Position numbers and translations under genes: made by a program
Shown: positions 44,382-53,486 of the stretch, piece after piece
Layout of the letters: every line of letters starts with the position of its first letter
Numbering within the stretch: the first letter of the stretch is position 1
NCBI GenBank assembly: GCA_965198895.1
Contig: OZ240676.1
Coordinates: 1,550,001 to 1,614,000 of the forward strand
Direction of reading: 5' to 3'
Origin: LMUY01 sp965198895
Lineage (GTDB): Bacteria > Pseudomonadota > Alphaproteobacteria > Acetobacterales > Acetobacteraceae
Length of the DNA stretch: 64,000 nt
The notes under the pieces: model-generated
What the model saw: the letters and a program-made list of their open reading frames with translations, nothing else
What the model was told of the DNA's origin: nothing
The model's database searches: none

Positions 44382-45208
44382 CGCCGGCCCTGCGCGCTGA
44401 GGGCGTCACGCAGGCCGTCGCCCACGAGGTTGATGCCGAGCACCATGATCAGCAGCGCGGCACCGGGCAGCTCGATCACCCACGGCTTGAAGAACATGTA
44501 GTCCTTCGCGTCGGCGATCATCAGCCCCCAGTCCGGCAGCGGCGGCGGCACCCCCAACCCCAGGAACGACAGCGCGGCGGCGAGCAGGATCGCGTTGGCC
44601 ATCTCGATGGTGGCGATCACCACCAGCCCGGCGGCGATATTGGGCAGCAGCTCGCGCAGGATGCTGCGCACGTGCGAGTTGCCGGCCGCCCAGGCGGCGG
44701 CCATGTAGTCCTGCCCGCAGGCCTGCCGCGTCGCCCCGCGCGCGACCACGGCGAAGCGCTCCCACAGCAGCAGGCTCAGCGTCAGGATCACCACCTGCAG
44801 CGAGCTGCCCACCAGCGAGACCACGGTGAGCGCCACCAGGATCAGCGGGATCGCCAGGCGGACGGAGACGATGAACATCACCACCCGGTCGGTCCGCCCG
44901 CCGAAATAGCCGCCGATGACACCGAGCGTGGTGCCGATCAGGCCCGACACCACCACGGTGATCAGCCCGATCTCCAACGAGATCCGCGCCCCGAGCAGCA
45001 GCCGCGCCAGGTAGTCGCGTCCGAGCTGGTCGGTGCCGAGCAGGTTACCGGTCGAACCGTCGGTCATCCAGGCCGGCGGCACGAACCGGCGGGTGAGGTC
45101 CTGCGCGTAGGGGTCGTGCGGGACCAGCATCGGCCCCACCACGCCGGCCAGCACCACCAGCGTCAGCAGTGCCAGCCCGGCGAGCAGCGGCAGGCGAGGC
45201 CGCCTCAC
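44378..45208 (-). CDS. Peptide ABC transporter permease (DppC/OppC-like)
   Basis: A 276-residue permease with six helices. It has an N-terminal OppC-type segment (VGPMLVPHDPYAQDLTRRFVPP), the GTDQLGRDYLARLLLGARISL motif and the coupling EAA-like loop MAAAWAAGNSHVRSILRELLPN. The GTG at 45208 overlaps the stop of the DppB-like gene (GTGA). Longer in-frame starts would add a hydrophilic N-terminus not seen in the family. Confidence 0.93.
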   Translation of the reverse strand: MRRPRLPLLAGLALLTLVVLAGVVGPMLVPHDPYAQDLTRRFVPPAWMTDGSTGNLLGTDQLGRDYLARLLLGARISLEIGLITVVVSGLIGTTLGVIGGYFGGRTDRVVMFIVSVRLAIPLILVALTVVSLVGSSLQVVILTLSLLLWERFAVVARGATRQACGQDYMAAAWAAGNSHVRSILRELLPNIAAGLVVIATIEMANAILLAAALSFLGLGVPPPLPDWGLMIADAKDYMFFKPWVIELPGAALLIMVLGINLVGDGLRDALSAQGRR

Positions 45209-46122
45209 GATGCGCGCAGACGCGGATCGAGCAACGCCCCGGCAAGGTCCGACAGCGTGGTCAGGGCCACGAAGATCAGCGCGAACAACAGCACCACCAC
45301 TTGGATCACCGGGAAGTCGCCCTTCTGGATCGACGACCACGCGAGGTAGCCAAGTCCCTGCACGTTGAACACCACCTCCACCACCACCGAGCCGCCGAGG
45401 ATGAAACCGAGCTGCACGCCGGCCACCGCCACCACCGACTGGGCGGCGTTGCGCAGGGCGTGCTTGAGCACGATGCTCACCCGGCTCAGTCCCTGCGCGC
45501 GCGCCGTGCGCACGTAGTCCGCCGCCATCGCGTCGATCATGCCGCCGCGGGTGAGGCGCAGCAACGCGGGGATGGCCACGAAGGCCAGCACGACGGAGGG
45601 CAGGATATAGCCGGTCCAGTCATCCACGCCGTAGACCGGCAGCCAGCCGAGGTCCACGCCGAACCAGATCACCAGCATCAAACCGAGCCAGAACGAGGGC
45701 ACCGCCTGGCCGAGCAGCGAGACCAACCCGATCGCCGTGTCCACCGCCGTGCCTTCGTACAGCGCGGCCACGATCCCGAGCGGCACCGCCACGGCCAGCG
45801 CCAGGAGCATGGCGCAGATCCCCAGGATGATCGTGAACGGCAGGTGCTCGGCGATCAACGAGGACACTTTCACGTGGAACAGGAACGACTCGCCGAAATC
45901 GCCATGCAGCGCGCGTCCCGCCCAGTCGATGAACTGCACTGGCAGCGGACGATCCAGGCCGAGCTCGTGGGTGATCCGGGCAACGTCGGCGGCGGTCGCC
46001 TCGGGCCCGGCGATGTTGACCGCCAGGTTGCCGCCGAAGCGGGCCAGGGTGAAGCTGATGGCCAGCACCGTCAGGCAGACGCACGCGGCCAGCAGGAGCG
46101 ACCGGGCGAAGTATCGCAGCAT
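45205..46122 (-). CDS. Peptide ABC transporter permease (DppB/OppB-like)
   Basis: A 305-residue permease and first gene of the operon (B-C-D-F-A order). Features are the RPLPVQFIDWAGRALHGDFGESF periplasmic segment, AVPSFWLGLMLV, LPVYG and the coupling loop YVRTARAQGLSRVSIVLKHALRNA. I chose the ATG at 46122, which is preceded by CAGGAGTGG, over an in-frame start 51 bases upstream. The operon may also include the alpha/beta hydrolase gene 98 bp upstream. Confidence 0.93.
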   Translation of the reverse strand: MLRYFARSLLLAACVCLTVLAISFTLARFGGNLAVNIAGPEATAADVARITHELGLDRPLPVQFIDWAGRALHGDFGESFLFHVKVSSLIAEHLPFTIILGICAMLLALAVAVPLGIVAALYEGTAVDTAIGLVSLLGQAVPSFWLGLMLVIWFGVDLGWLPVYGVDDWTGYILPSVVLAFVAIPALLRLTRGGMIDAMAADYVRTARAQGLSRVSIVLKHALRNAAQSVVAVAGVQLGFILGGSVVVEVVFNVQGLGYLAWSSIQKGDFPVIQVVVLLFALIFVALTTLSDLAGALLDPRLRAS

Positions 46123-46220
46123 GAATAGCCACTCCTGGGCCAGCTGGCCGGGTTGTTCCAGGCGGGGGAGCAATTACCATACCAGGCGAGGCGTGGATCT
46201 TCGCCACCCGCGACGGCTAG

Positions 46221-47129
46221 CTATGCGGCAATGCTCGCCAAATGCCGGGTCAGGGCGGTATCCGACCCGGCGAGGCCGAGCACTGCGTCCAAATGGTTCT
46301 CGCCCTCCAGGGCCAGCGTGGTGGCCGAATGCCCGGCAGCAAGCAGCCGCGTGGCGAAATCCTCGCTTTGACGGTGGAACTCCGTCGTTTCCGCACCCCC
46401 GTAGCCGAGCATGAAGGGAGGCAACTCTGGTGCCAGCGGATGCAGTTGCGGACTGAGGCGGTTCAGATCGAAGGAGCTGAGCTGCAGCCACGGCGCCAAA
46501 TAGGTAAAGGGAAACGGGCGCAGGTCGTAAAGCCCGCTGATGCCCAGCACGGAGGTGACCGGGTTCCGATCGAAGCCGTAGCGGTGCCAATCGGTCAGGG
46601 CTGCCATGGCCGCCAGATGGCCACCTGCGGAGTGACCGCCGACGACGATGCGCGATGGGTCGCCGCCGAAGCGCTGAATGTTCTTCACGGTCCACACGAC
46701 CGCGGCGCGCATCTGGCGCACGATCTCCGCCAAGGACGCCTCGGGGGCAAGGGTGTAGTTCGGCACCACGGTCAGCAACCCACGCTGCGTCGGGCCCGTG
46801 GCCGCGAAGGCGAAATTCCGGGCCGAGAACGCCTTCCAATAGCCGCCATGGATGAACATGAAAACGGGGCTGGGTGAGCGCGCGCCCTCGGCCGGGTAGA
46901 TGTCGAGATACTCGTCCGTGGTCAGGCCATAGGCGACCCCGAGTGTCGCATCGGGCCGGGCCGCGGCCTCGGCGCTCGCCGCCGCGAACCGGGGCACGTA
47001 GCTGCCCGCATCCGGAACGCTGCGTGCCACCTCGTATTGCTGGTCCAACTCCTCGACGGTGCGGAATTCGCGATAAAGAAAGGTCAACTTGCCGGCACCC
47101 CAAACGTCCGTGGCCGTTCTACCCTTCAT
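46221..47129 (-). CDS. Alpha/beta hydrolase, arylformamidase/HSL-like
   Basis: A 302-residue serine hydrolase with the oxyanion-hole motif HGGYW (FIHGGYWKAFSA), the nucleophile elbow GHSAGG, and Asp/His candidates in the C-terminal third (FMLGYGGAETTEF, EGENHLD). HGGYW plus GHSAGG is typical of kynurenine-formamidase-like and carboxylesterase families. It lies upstream of the peptide ABC operon on the same strand and could process an imported ester or amide. I chose the ATG at 47129; an earlier start would add an unstructured Arg/Gly-rich leader. Confidence 0.88.
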   Translation of the reverse strand: MKGRTATDVWGAGKLTFLYREFRTVEELDQQYEVARSVPDAGSYVPRFAAASAEAAARPDATLGVAYGLTTDEYLDIYPAEGARSPSPVFMFIHGGYWKAFSARNFAFAATGPTQRGLLTVVPNYTLAPEASLAEIVRQMRAAVVWTVKNIQRFGGDPSRIVVGGHSAGGHLAAMAALTDWHRYGFDRNPVTSVLGISGLYDLRPFPFTYLAPWLQLSSFDLNRLSPQLHPLAPELPPFMLGYGGAETTEFHRQSEDFATRLLAAGHSATTLALEGENHLDAVLGLAGSDTALTRHLASIAA

Positions 47130-47576
47130 CAGCCGGGGGCGGGCGTCAACGACGGCGGGCCAGCCGCGAGGTTCACCGCCGCTGGGATTACGCGTTCGGC
47201 CACTGCCATCCGGAGCTCGCATAATATTTCTTCAACTGGCTCACGATGGCGCTGGCCGTGCTCCGCTCCAGCCGGTCGAGTCCGCCGCGGATATTGCTTG
47301 CGACCCCCCGAATGCGGGGAAGACGCTGCCCGCTCCGTATCAAGCTTGGAGGGCGCGGTGCAGCGAAGCGCCCCAATCGCCGCCCTGTGCGGTCCGGAGA
47401 TGTTCGATGCCGTTGGTATCCACGGGGTGGGGCTGGTGACGTCAGACAACATTTGACGCTATCGCATGCAACACGGCGAGACCGGCGTATGCGGACCGCC
47501 GTGGATACCAGGGTCAAGCCCTGGCAAGACGGTGGCTTTTACACCAGTGATTGCCGGCAAAGGAGCGCGTCGGTCA
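47130..47576. other. 447-bp intergenic stretch with one common alphaproteobacterial hairpin
   Basis: I see no gene. A hairpin CCAGGG-TCAAG-CCCTGG lies at 47508-47524, within a context (GTGGATACCAGGGTCAAG) like the interspersed palindromes frequent in alphaproteobacterial genomes. It follows the phosphotriesterase-like stop by about 50 bp on the transcribed strand. Confidence 0.5.
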
Positions 47577-48620
47577 TCAAACGAAGGTCAGCAGGCGCCG
47601 TGGATTGACCACCATGATCTGGTCGATTTCGCTCTGCGCAAAACCGCGCTTGGCCATGTGGGGCAGCACCTTCTTGTGGATGTGCGCGTAGCCATGCCCA
47701 CCGAATTCCGAGAACTGGATGACGTGACAGATGTCGTGGCTGACGACGACCTGATCGCGATGGCCGCGGTCGAGCACCCGGCGGATCGCCTTGATGCGGG
47801 ATCCGTCATTCGGCATGTCGATATCGGAATGGGCGTAGTAGGTGTTTTCCTGCCCGAACAAATCCCACTCCAGCACCACGCCCGCATCCGCCAGGCGGAA
47901 CAGCCGTTCATCGTCGAAGATCGTGCGGTCGATGTGGTCGATGATGACGCGAGACATGTCCGCGCCGTGCTCGCGCAGGAATTCCACCAGCATCCACGGA
48001 TGGTCCTCGTGCCGCGCCGGGTGAATGGTCAATGCGCCACCGGTCTCCTGCTGCGCGATGACGGCGCCGGCCAGGGTCCGTTTCTCCAGATCGGTCCAGG
48101 GCCATTGGCAGCCGATTTCCCCGACGATGCCGGCGCGAACATCGGTGCCCCACGCGCCGAGCTGCACCTGGTCGATCATTTCCGCGGCGAAGCTGTCGAT
48201 GCTGCGGTCGATATTCCCCGGGTCCTGGTAGTCGTGCACGTAGTGGCCGCAGCCCATGACGATGTTCGCACCAGTGGCGCGGGCTACCTTCGCCAGCCCG
48301 TCGGGATCGGGCATCAGCCCACCGATCGTCAGCTCCACCACGGTTTTGCCGCCATGCGCCACCATCTCCGCGGTTGCGCGGATCGCGCGGTCGTGGTCGA
48401 GCTGCGTCGTGTTGTGCAGGTTGCTGGCGTCGGCGTTCAGCAAATCCCACCACTGGCCCGGATCGAGCGGCGCACCCAGCGGCTCGCCACGCCGGGCCGG
48501 CGGCGTGATGTTCCACAGCAAATGCTCGTGCATCAAGGTCGAGCCTAAGTCCGCCGGGTGGACCAGGCCCAGCACGGTCTGCGCCTTGCCGCGCATCTGG
48601 TCCCGCGTCAGCCGGGTCAT
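47577..48620 (-). CDS. Phosphotriesterase-family metal hydrolase
   Basis: A 347-residue TIM-barrel hydrolase of the PTE/PHP group. The HxH pair is MHEHLL (H31, H33). Later come EIGCQW (Glu where PTE has a carboxylated lysine), TIHPARHEDHP, IIDHIDRT and VVSHDICH with the catalytic Asp. Natural members of this family are often lactonases or amidases rather than phosphotriesterases. It is translationally coupled (4-bp ATGA overlap) to the upstream class III aminotransferase, so it likely acts on the same catabolic intermediate. Confidence 0.9.
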   Translation of the reverse strand: MTRLTRDQMRGKAQTVLGLVHPADLGSTLMHEHLLWNITPPARRGEPLGAPLDPGQWWDLLNADASNLHNTTQLDHDRAIRATAEMVAHGGKTVVELTIGGLMPDPDGLAKVARATGANIVMGCGHYVHDYQDPGNIDRSIDSFAAEMIDQVQLGAWGTDVRAGIVGEIGCQWPWTDLEKRTLAGAVIAQQETGGALTIHPARHEDHPWMLVEFLREHGADMSRVIIDHIDRTIFDDERLFRLADAGVVLEWDLFGQENTYYAHSDIDMPNDGSRIKAIRRVLDRGHRDQVVVSHDICHVIQFSEFGGHGYAHIHKKVLPHMAKRGFAQSEIDQIMVVNPRRLLTFV

Positions 48621-49939
48621 GCGGCGTTTTCCACGATCTGGCGAAGCAGGGGCCCGCGGCTCTGCACGAACTCACTCACTGCGGCGACGAAGCGGTCGAG
48701 GTCGGATTGCTGCACCGGCAGGCTGAGTGCGACCATGCCGCGCCGGGCCAGATACATACCGTCCCGCAGCATGTCGAAGAAGAACAGCTCGCGCAGCCCA
48801 TCCTCCTCCGGGGTGGCGACATAGGGCCGGTCGATCGGGCCTTGGCGGAAATGCGCGATCGCCATGGAGCCGAGCCCGGTGAAGTGCATCGGCACATCGG
48901 CGCAGGCCGCGTTCAGGGCCGTGCGCATGCCTTCACCGCGCTCGAACAGCGCTTCCGCCATATCGGCGGTGAAAATCTCCCCCATGGCGACGCGGCCGGC
49001 AGCCATCGACAGCACGTTGTTGTTGAAGGTTCCGGCATGCGGCAGCTTGCTGGCAAACAGGTCCATCACGTCGGCCCGCCCCCCGAAGCCGCCGAAGCTC
49101 ATGCCGCCGGCCACATACTTGCCCAGCGTGGTGAGGTCCGGCTCGACGCCCATGCGGGCCTGCAAGCCGCCGGCGCTCATGCGGGAGGTCATCACCTCGT
49201 CGCCGATGAGGAGTGCGCCCGCGTCGCTGGCCGCGTCGCGCAATGCCATGAGAAAGTCCGGGCGGGCCGGGATGCAGCCGCCGCCGCCGAGCATCGGTTC
49301 GAGAATAACAGCCGCCAGATCGTCCGCGTGTTCACGGATGAGGGCAACCGCGTCGGCGGTGTCGTTGTAATCGGCCAGCACCACCGGAAACGGTGCCGTC
49401 ACCTCGCTCGGGCCAGTTATCGGGAAGGTGAGCACGCCGCCATGGTAGCCACCGCGAAACGCCATGATCTTTGCGCGCCCGGTGAAGGCGCGCGCGGCGG
49501 TGATGGCCATCAGGTTGGCCTCCGTGCCGCTATTGGTGAAGCGGACCAACTCGATCGACTTGAACCGGTCGCACAGGATGCGGGCCAGCTGCATCTCGGC
49601 CTCGCCAACGGCCGCAAGATTGAGGCCGGTCGACATTGCCTTCGTGATCGCGGCGTGGATGCGCGGCTCGGAATGGCCAAACAGCCCGGCGGTGTACTCG
49701 CCACACAGATCCAGATAGGCGTGGCCATCCACGTCCCACAGCCGGCAATCCGTCCCGGACGCCATGGCGGTCGGGAACGGCCCGTAGGCCAACACCGACC
49801 GGGTGCTGCCGCCGGGCATCACGGCCAGCGCCTGCTCGTGCAGGGACCGGCTTCGCGGCCGGGCGGCGACATAGGCCGCACGGGCCTCGGCCACCGAACT
49901 CGGGATGTCGCTGTTGCTGAGAGTTGCCGTCGCACTCAT
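48617..49939 (-). CDS. Class III PLP-dependent aminotransferase (glutamate-1-semialdehyde aminomutase-like)
   Basis: A 440-residue PLP enzyme. It starts MPGGSTRS (near residue 42), then FTNSGTEANLMAITAARAFTGRAKIMAFRGGYHGG, DEVMTSR and TLGKYVAGG with the PLP lysine at about 274, then the GTFNNNVLSMAAG loop. The sequence is of the HemL-like subgroup used in many catabolic clusters rather than true HemL. The ATG at 49939 follows GGTGAGG. Its promoter region contains a palindrome shared with the divergent GntR gene. Confidence 0.92.
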   Translation of the reverse strand: MSATATLSNSDIPSSVAEARAAYVAARPRSRSLHEQALAVMPGGSTRSVLAYGPFPTAMASGTDCRLWDVDGHAYLDLCGEYTAGLFGHSEPRIHAAITKAMSTGLNLAAVGEAEMQLARILCDRFKSIELVRFTNSGTEANLMAITAARAFTGRAKIMAFRGGYHGGVLTFPITGPSEVTAPFPVVLADYNDTADAVALIREHADDLAAVILEPMLGGGGCIPARPDFLMALRDAASDAGALLIGDEVMTSRMSAGGLQARMGVEPDLTTLGKYVAGGMSFGGFGGRADVMDLFASKLPHAGTFNNNVLSMAAGRVAMGEIFTADMAEALFERGEGMRTALNAACADVPMHFTGLGSMAIAHFRQGPIDRPYVATPEEDGLRELFFFDMLRDGMYLARRGMVALSLPVQQSDLDRFVAAVSEFVQSRGPLLRQIVENAA

Positions 49940-49967
49940 TGAAAGCCTCACCGGAGATGCCCACGCT

Positions 49968-49986
49968 ATCTGAACGCCATTCAGAT
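49968..49986. promoter_or_regulatory. Palindromic operator candidate ATCTGAA-5-TTCAGAT
   Basis: A perfect 7-bp inverted repeat with a CGCCA spacer lies in the 76-bp gap between the divergent aminotransferase and GntR genes. The position, 29 bp from each start, suits a GntR-family (FadR-type) dimer repressing both directions. Confidence 0.55.
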
Positions 49987-50015
49987 CCCGAATTCAAGCC
50001 GAATGTGATCACGAA

Positions 50016-50753
50016 ATGTCCGACTTAGAGGTGGCAGAGATCCCCCAACCGGGAGGCACGTTGGACGAGCAGGCCTACCAGCGCGTCCGCATGGCGCTGG
50101 TCGAAGGGCTGTTCGCGCCGGGAGACCGGCTGTCGATCCGGCGCGTGGCGGCAGCACTCGGGGTGAGCCCGATGCCGGTGCGCACAGCGTTGCGCCGGCT
50201 GGCGTCGGAGCAGGCGCTCGACATCTTGCCATCCGGCACCGCCGTGGTGCCAAGGCTGACCCGGGCCGCGTTCGCCGAGTTGGGAGCGATCCGGGCCGAG
50301 CTCGAGCCCCTCGCATTGCGGATGGCGGCCCCGCGCATGACTGCGGACATTTTAGGCTTACTGGGGGAGCAACTCGCGGAGCACATCCAGGCCCGCGACC
50401 GCGCCGACCCCGAGGCAGGCCTCAGAGCCGACCGTGGCTTCCTGTTCATCGTGTACCGATGCTGCGACGCGCCGATGCTGCTGCAGTTCATCGAGTCGCT
50501 CTGGCTCCGGCGTGGCCCGGTGTTCTGGGAGGCACGCTGGTCGCTGCTGAGCCAAGGCGGCCTGCGCCATCACCATCGGGAGATCTTGGCGGCGCTGCGG
50601 CGCGGCGCCACCGAAGACGCCGTTCAAGCGCTGCGGGAGGAGATCACCAGCGCCACGGCCTTTCTGCTGCAGCATCTCCGATTTGCCGATGAAACCCGAC
50701 TTGTTACCGGGTTGTCCAAGCTACCGCCGATCGGACACGGGCAGGATCAGTAG
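50016..50753 (+). CDS. GntR-family (FCD/FadR-type) transcriptional regulator
   Basis: A 245-residue regulator with an N-terminal winged HTH (about 20-75: QAYQRVRMALVEGLFAPGDRLSIRRVAAALGVSPMPVRTALRRL) and an all-helical FCD effector domain, with Asp/His ligand candidates in RADRGFLFIVYRCC and RHHHREILAALRRG. It probably controls the divergent aminotransferase/phosphotriesterase pair and the transporter that follows. Its TAG stop is the TAG of a GTAG-headed hairpin element. Confidence 0.92.
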   Translation: MSDLEVAEIPQPGGTLDEQAYQRVRMALVEGLFAPGDRLSIRRVAAALGVSPMPVRTALRRLASEQALDILPSGTAVVPRLTRAAFAELGAIRAELEPLALRMAAPRMTADILGLLGEQLAEHIQARDRADPEAGLRADRGFLFIVYRCCDAPMLLQFIESLWLRRGPVFWEARWSLLSQGGLRHHHREILAALRRGATEDAVQALREEITSATAFLLQHLRFADETRLVTGLSKLPPIGHGQDQ

Positions 50754-50780
50754 GGTGCAATCCGCTTGGAGGATTGCACC
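50750..50780. repeat. Single GTAG-headed hairpin (REP-like)
   Basis: GTAG at 50750-50753 is followed by a 10-bp perfect stem GGTGCAATCC/GGATTGCACC (50754-50763 and 50771-50780) with a 7-base loop. The stop codon of the GntR gene is formed by the element's own GTAG. It could also act as a transcript end. Confidence 0.65.
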
Positions 50781-50962
50781 TTCAAGTCGCGACGAACGGC
50801 GCGTTTGTCGGGTGCAATGCCAAAGCGCATGGTATCGAAGCGGTTCTCACGCACGAGGCACCTGCGCTCGACTGGCACTGACGATACGCGGCTGGATCCG
50901 GTTTGACGCACACCACACAGCGTGGAACGCTCCGTGTCGGCGTAGCGAAGGAGCAACCGATA

Positions 50963-52297
50963 ATGGCCGACAGCCTCACTGGACCGCGGATGGATAGTGC
51001 GACGATCCGCCGCGCGGTGGTCGCGTGTGGGATCGGCCAGATCTTCGAGATCTATGATTTCGTGATCTACGGGCTGATGGCGGGCGCGCTGGCCCATGCC
51101 TTCTTCCCTGCCGGCAATCCGATCGTGGCGTTGCTCAACACCTTCGCCACCTTCGCCGTCGGCTTCGTCATGCGCCCGGTGGGGGCCGTGGTGATCGGCG
51201 CCTATGGTGACCGGCATGGGCGGCGCGCGGCCCTGGTGGTGACGATCGGGGCCATGGCCGCAGCGACCGGGCTGATCGGCATCATTCCCTCCTACGCCAA
51301 TATCGGGTTGCTGGCACCGCTTCTTCTCGTGCTGTGCCGGATGCTGCAAGGCTTCTCGACCGGTGGCGAATGGGGCGGTTCGGCGGCCTTCCTCGTGGAG
51401 TATGCGCCACCGGGCCGGCGCGGCATCATCGGCAGCTATCAGCAAGCGGCGACCGCCCTCGGGCTGCTTGCGGCAACGCTGGTGGCGCTCGTCCTGACGT
51501 CGACGATGGACCCGGCCGTGTTTCTCGGTTGGGGCTGGCGCCTCGCCTTCCTGCTCGGTTTCGTACTGGGCCCGATCGGCTACTATTTGCGCACCAAGGT
51601 GGAGGAGACGCCGGCCTACGAGCGCACCGTGGTCACTGACACCGTCAGCCGCTCGCCGCTGCGCCGCTCCCTGGTGGAGTTCCCAGGCCCGCTGCTGGCC
51701 GCGTTCGGGCTCAGCATCATCGGCTGCGTGATCAACTACGTGTTCGTCATTTTCGTCCCGAGCTTCGCGCAGCAACAACTGCACATACCGGCCTCGTCCA
51801 CCTTCCTGTCCGTGCTGATCTCGGGCGTGGTCTACCTCGTGCTGACGCCGGTGATGGGCGGTTTGTCGGACCGGATCGGGCGGCGCCCCATGTTCTTCGC
51901 CGCTTCCGCCGCCTCCGTCATCCTGGGCTACCCGCTGTTTGCGATGATGGTGGCGATGCACTCGCTGGGCGGGCTGATCCTGACTCAGATGATCGCCAGC
52001 GTGATCCTGACGCTCTACACCGGACCGATTTGCGCCGTGCTCGCCGAGCAGTTCCCGACCAATATCCGCTACACGGCGCTTTCGGTCAGCTACGGATTCG
52101 CGGTGGCAATTTTCGGCGGGTTCGCACCGTTGATCTGCACCGGGCTGATCTCGCTGACCGGCGATCCGCTCGCCCCCGCCTACTACGTGATCGGCTCGGG
52201 CGTGCTGAGCTTCATCGCGACCATCTTCATCACGGAACGGGCCGGCCGCGCCCTGCCGGACGAAATGGCGAGCCCGCTCGGTCCCCTTGCGGCATAG
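50963..52297 (+). CDS. MFS transporter, metabolite:H+ symporter type
   Basis: A 444-residue, 12-helix transporter with GIGQIFEIYDFVIYGLMAG at helix 1, MRPVGAVVIGAYGDRHGRRAAL at loop 2-3, RMLQGFSTGGEWGGSAAFL in helix 4 and GGLSDRIGRRPMFF at loop 8-9. It is related to, but clearly distinct from, the transporter at 12.8 kb. AAGGAG supports the ATG at 50963. It is followed after 15 bp by an oxidoreductase and then an M20 hydrolase, so it probably imports the substrate of that pathway. Confidence 0.9.
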   Translation: MADSLTGPRMDSATIRRAVVACGIGQIFEIYDFVIYGLMAGALAHAFFPAGNPIVALLNTFATFAVGFVMRPVGAVVIGAYGDRHGRRAALVVTIGAMAAATGLIGIIPSYANIGLLAPLLLVLCRMLQGFSTGGEWGGSAAFLVEYAPPGRRGIIGSYQQAATALGLLAATLVALVLTSTMDPAVFLGWGWRLAFLLGFVLGPIGYYLRTKVEETPAYERTVVTDTVSRSPLRRSLVEFPGPLLAAFGLSIIGCVINYVFVIFVPSFAQQQLHIPASSTFLSVLISGVVYLVLTPVMGGLSDRIGRRPMFFAASAASVILGYPLFAMMVAMHSLGGLILTQMIASVILTLYTGPICAVLAEQFPTNIRYTALSVSYGFAVAIFGGFAPLICTGLISLTGDPLAPAYYVIGSGVLSFIATIFITERAGRALPDEMASPLGPLAA

Positions 52298-52312
52298 CCA
52301 CGGCGCGGGCCG

Positions 52313-53473
52313 ATGAGCGTGCAGCGGATCGGCATCGTTTTCAACGGCGCGACGGGCGAGTTGGCGGCCCGGCAGCACCTCCCTGCCCTCATGGCCATGC
52401 GCGACGAGGGCGGGCTGCCGTTGTCCGACGGCTCGCGATTGATGCCAGACGTGCTACTCGTCGGCCGCGACCCGGCGAAGCTGGCCGCAGTCGCGGGCCG
52501 CACCGGCTTCCACCGCAGCACGACGGATTTGGCCGCAGCCCTTGCCGAACCCGGATACGAAATGCTGTTCGATGCCGCACCGTCCGGCCAGCGGCTCGCC
52601 ACAGCGCTGCGGGGACTTGCGGCCGGCAAACATCTCTATGTCGAGAAGCCGATTGCCGCGACCGTGGCCGATGCCCTGGCGCTCCACACCGAAGCGACGC
52701 GAGTGGGGGTCAAGGCCGGGACCGTGCAAGACAAGCTGCATCTGCCCGGATTCACCGCCTTGTTGGCGCTGCGCCGCGACGGGTTCTTCGGCCGCGTGCT
52801 GGAGGTGCGCGTTGAAATGGGGCGCTGGATCCATGACGGCTTCGGCCAGCCTGGGCAGCGGCCGAGCTGGAATTATCGCAGGCAGGATGGCGGGGGCCTG
52901 ATCCTCGATATGTTTCCGCATTGGCGTTACATGATCGACGCCCTCGCCGGTGAAATCCGCTCCGTCAGCGCCGTCCACCGCACCCAAACACCCCGCCGGC
53001 GCGACGAGCGTGGCGCGGCGTTCGACGTCGATGTGGAGGACAGCGTGTTCGCCCACATGGAGCTCGAGGGCGGCGCGATCGCCTCGGTGAACAGTAGCTG
53101 GGCGACACGCGCGCGGCGCGAGTTCCCGATCCAGGTCCAGGTCGATGGCACCGCCGGGTCCGCCGTCGCCGGGCCGTTCGGCTGTTGGCAACAGGCGCTC
53201 GACGAGGCTCCCGGGGGCCCGATCTCGGCGGCACTCCCGCAGAGCACAAGCTTACTGGAAGGCTGGCGCGCCACGCCGGTCGATGCCGGTGCGGTCAACA
53301 GCTACCGCGCCGGCTGGGAGCTGTTCTTGCGCCATGTCGGGGAGAACGGGCCTTTCCCCTACACGCTGCTGCAGGGGGCCAAAGGCGTCCAGCTCGCGGA
53401 GGCCGCCACTCGTAGCGCGCGGGAGCGGCGCTGGGTGGACCTCTCACCGCTCCCGGCCCTCGCCACAGGCTAA
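52313..53473 (+). CDS. Gfo/Idh/MocA-family oxidoreductase
   Basis: A 386-residue NAD(P)-dependent dehydrogenase. The N-terminal Rossmann start is IGIVFNGATGELAARQHL (an unusual GATGELA loop instead of GxGxxG), with VEKPIAATVADAL as the EKP motif near residue 117 and GGGLILDMFPHWRYMID as the GGxxxDxxxH-like substrate segment. The long linker and altered nucleotide loop set it apart from the family member at 30.9 kb. It sits in a row of same-strand genes from MFS transporter to M20 hydrolase. Confidence 0.9.
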   Translation: MSVQRIGIVFNGATGELAARQHLPALMAMRDEGGLPLSDGSRLMPDVLLVGRDPAKLAAVAGRTGFHRSTTDLAAALAEPGYEMLFDAAPSGQRLATALRGLAAGKHLYVEKPIAATVADALALHTEATRVGVKAGTVQDKLHLPGFTALLALRRDGFFGRVLEVRVEMGRWIHDGFGQPGQRPSWNYRRQDGGGLILDMFPHWRYMIDALAGEIRSVSAVHRTQTPRRRDERGAAFDVDVEDSVFAHMELEGGAIASVNSSWATRARREFPIQVQVDGTAGSAVAGPFGCWQQALDEAPGGPISAALPQSTSLLEGWRATPVDAGAVNSYRAGWELFLRHVGENGPFPYTLLQGAKGVQLAEAATRSARERRWVDLSPLPALATG

Positions 53474-53486
53474 TGGAGAAACAACA

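Noticed and set aside
48617..49939. hemL (glutamate-1-semialdehyde aminomutase) for haem synthesis
   Set aside because: Alphaproteobacteria normally make ALA with HemA synthase, and the gene is coupled to a phosphotriesterase-family hydrolase; a catabolic class III aminotransferase is more likely.
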